Of a stretch of 33,121 nt of DNA, positions 32,272 to 33,121 are shown piece after piece. Positions within the stretch are counted from its first letter, which is position 1; every line of letters begins with the position of its first letter. The DNA is from Bacteroidota bacterium (GTDB lineage: Bacteria; Bacteroidota; Rhodothermia; Rhodothermales; UBA10348), in assembly GCA_029262855.1 (NCBI GenBank), contig JAJCYP010000014.1, positions 1 through 33,121 of the forward strand, read 5' to 3'. Below the pieces are notes generated by a model. It saw only the letters and a list, made by a program, of their open reading frames with translations. It did no database searches and was not told where the DNA came from. A program made the translations under genes and the position numbers.

Positions 32272-32312
32272 GCGGCGCTGCGCTGCGGCGGGCGGGGCGG
32301 CGCGGCGCTGCG
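32272..32312. repeat. GC-rich direct repeats between converging genes
   Basis: GCGGCGCTGCG occurs at 32272-32282 and again at 32302-32312 in a stretch that is almost only G and C (32258-32312). It fills the gap between the phosphatase and the converging peptidase gene. It may fold as a terminator, but no T-run follows on either strand. Confidence 0.5.
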
Positions 32313-32329
32313 TAGGCCTGCCCACTGCC

Positions 32330-33121
32330 CTAATCGTCCGAGGCTTCAGCCTTGGGCGCCATAACATCCAGGCTGGCATGTGCGATGCCGTTGAACAGCA
32401 GCTTGAACGTGCCGTGCGGCTGGCCACGCCGAATAATCTCAGGCCCGAACAGGTAGAGCTGACCCTCGCCAACCGTAGCCTGCGCCATTGTCACGCCTCC
32501 GTTGAGATAGTGCTGACCCCAGGCCCAACCGCTTCGCAGCGGCTCGCGACCCCTGAACCAGCCCAACGGCTGTAGCCCATCGCCCATTTCGAATACCGGG
32601 CTGTTGTTGAAGTGGACATCAAGGCGGGGCTTCAGGCCCCACGCCACGGGCTGCGTGTTGTCCACCTCAATCTGAACGATCGATCCCGGTACGAAATACT
32701 CGTCTCTGGAAAGGGCAACGTTCTCGTGGTCCACCAGCCAGTTTTCCATATCCAGGCCAAGATGCCTGCCGAGCGCCGTCGACTGTCCAATCGTGATGAT
32801 GTCGCCCCCCGCATTCAGGAATTCCCGCAACTGCGGCACCGTCTCGTTCACGGTCACGCTGCCGAGCCTGTCCTGATACTCCTCGGGAATGGAATCTTCA
32901 GAGCGGTTGAATCCGCCGAACCCACCGGACTGGCCGGAGGGAATGGCTCCATTCACGAAGACCAGCACGTCAAAATCGTCGCGGAGATCGCCGGCATCGA
33001 GCTGCTTGGGGAAAACCAATTCGTAGTCGAACTCGAACTGCTCGAGAACCCATCGCGCCCAACCTGAGGGCATAGAGCCGCCGTAGCGATCCCAGAGTCC
33101 GACACGCACCGGCCTGAGTGC
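32330..33121 (-). CDS. C-terminal part of an M14-type zinc carboxypeptidase (partial)
   Basis: The frame is open to the right edge, so only the last 264 residues are in the window. VRVGLWDRYGGSMPSGWARW and VLEQFEFDYELVF, then FDVLVFVNGAI and LNAGGDIITIGQST, match the C-terminal glutamine-amidotransferase-like domain that follows the catalytic domain in many Bacteroidota M14 peptidases. The zinc site and catalytic Glu would lie upstream, outside the window. LYLFGPEIIRRGQPHGTFKLL is the usual closing segment. The GTG at 33109 is in the middle of the domain and is not the start. Assignment to M14 rests on this tail alone. Confidence 0.7.
   Translation of the reverse strand, partial: ALRPVRVGLWDRYGGSMPSGWARWVLEQFEFDYELVFPKQLDAGDLRDDFDVLVFVNGAIPSGQSGGFGGFNRSEDSIPEEYQDRLGSVTVNETVPQLREFLNAGGDIITIGQSTALGRHLGLDMENWLVDHENVALSRDEYFVPGSIVQIEVDNTQPVAWGLKPRLDVHFNNSPVFEMGDGLQPLGWFRGREPLRSGWAWGQHYLNGGVTMAQATVGEGQLYLFGPEIIRRGQPHGTFKLLFNGIAHASLDVMAPKAEASDD

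Overview
This is a high-GC, gene-dense bacterial chromosome segment. I see no rRNA, tRNA, CRISPR array, insertion sequence or phage gene. It suggests a high-GC Bacteroidota lineage, most likely Rhodothermia (the Rhodothermus/Salinibacter side). The reasons are an HU-domain protein tethered to a SPOR domain, a TonB-receptor-like barrel, a calcineurin phosphatase fused to an Omp85 barrel, a GAF protein of Bacteroidota type, an M14 peptidase with the C-terminal domain typical of that phylum, weak Shine-Dalgarno sequences, and a promoter of the TTG/TAnnTTTG type. The assignment is inference; no marker gene is present.

Region 1 (143-7634, minus) is a six-gene envelope operon read from right to left: a large periplasmic TPR protein, an outer-membrane barrel, a small HU-like protein, an HU-TM-SPOR protein, then ExbB/TolQ and ExbD/TolR. 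Three junctions overlap as ATGA or share one base. The content recalls Tol-Pal or TonB energy coupling, with added nucleoid-binding and septal-peptidoglycan-binding parts.

Region 2 (7792-12289) is mixed: a 41-residue membrane peptide, a PfkB sugar/nucleoside kinase, a membrane-anchored HhH-like protein (minus), a lipoprotein with a CxxCH haem motif that looks like a cytochrome P460 relative, dihydroneopterin aldolase (folB), and an HDOD signalling protein that ends in a strong hairpin terminator.

Region 3 (12353-20477) has on the minus strand an about 1230-residue outer-membrane fusion (phosphatase, kinase-like middle, RTX-like turns, Omp85 barrel) coupled to an SdiA-regulated-type lipoprotein. 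Divergent from these is a three-TM protein resembling the Pycsar effector family, coupled to a SixA-type histidine phosphatase. A large GAF protein converges on the phosphatase with overlapping stop codons.

Region 4 (20604-25452, plus) is the most interesting part: a histidine kinase whose PAS domain carries the FixL haem-ligand pattern, its NarL/FixJ-type regulator (ATGA overlap), a tandem universal stress protein, a TonB protein and an Acg-like nitroreductase. Kinase + regulator + Usp + Acg is the cast of the mycobacterial DosR hypoxia regulon, so I propose an oxygen/redox-responsive island.

Region 5 (25469-33121) holds a class I glutamine amidotransferase and Maf (minus). Divergently there is an orphan ParA ATPase coupled to a penicillin-acylase-family hydrolase, then an NSS sodium symporter coupled to a low-molecular-weight tyrosine phosphatase. 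The C-terminal part of an M14-type peptidase runs off the right edge.
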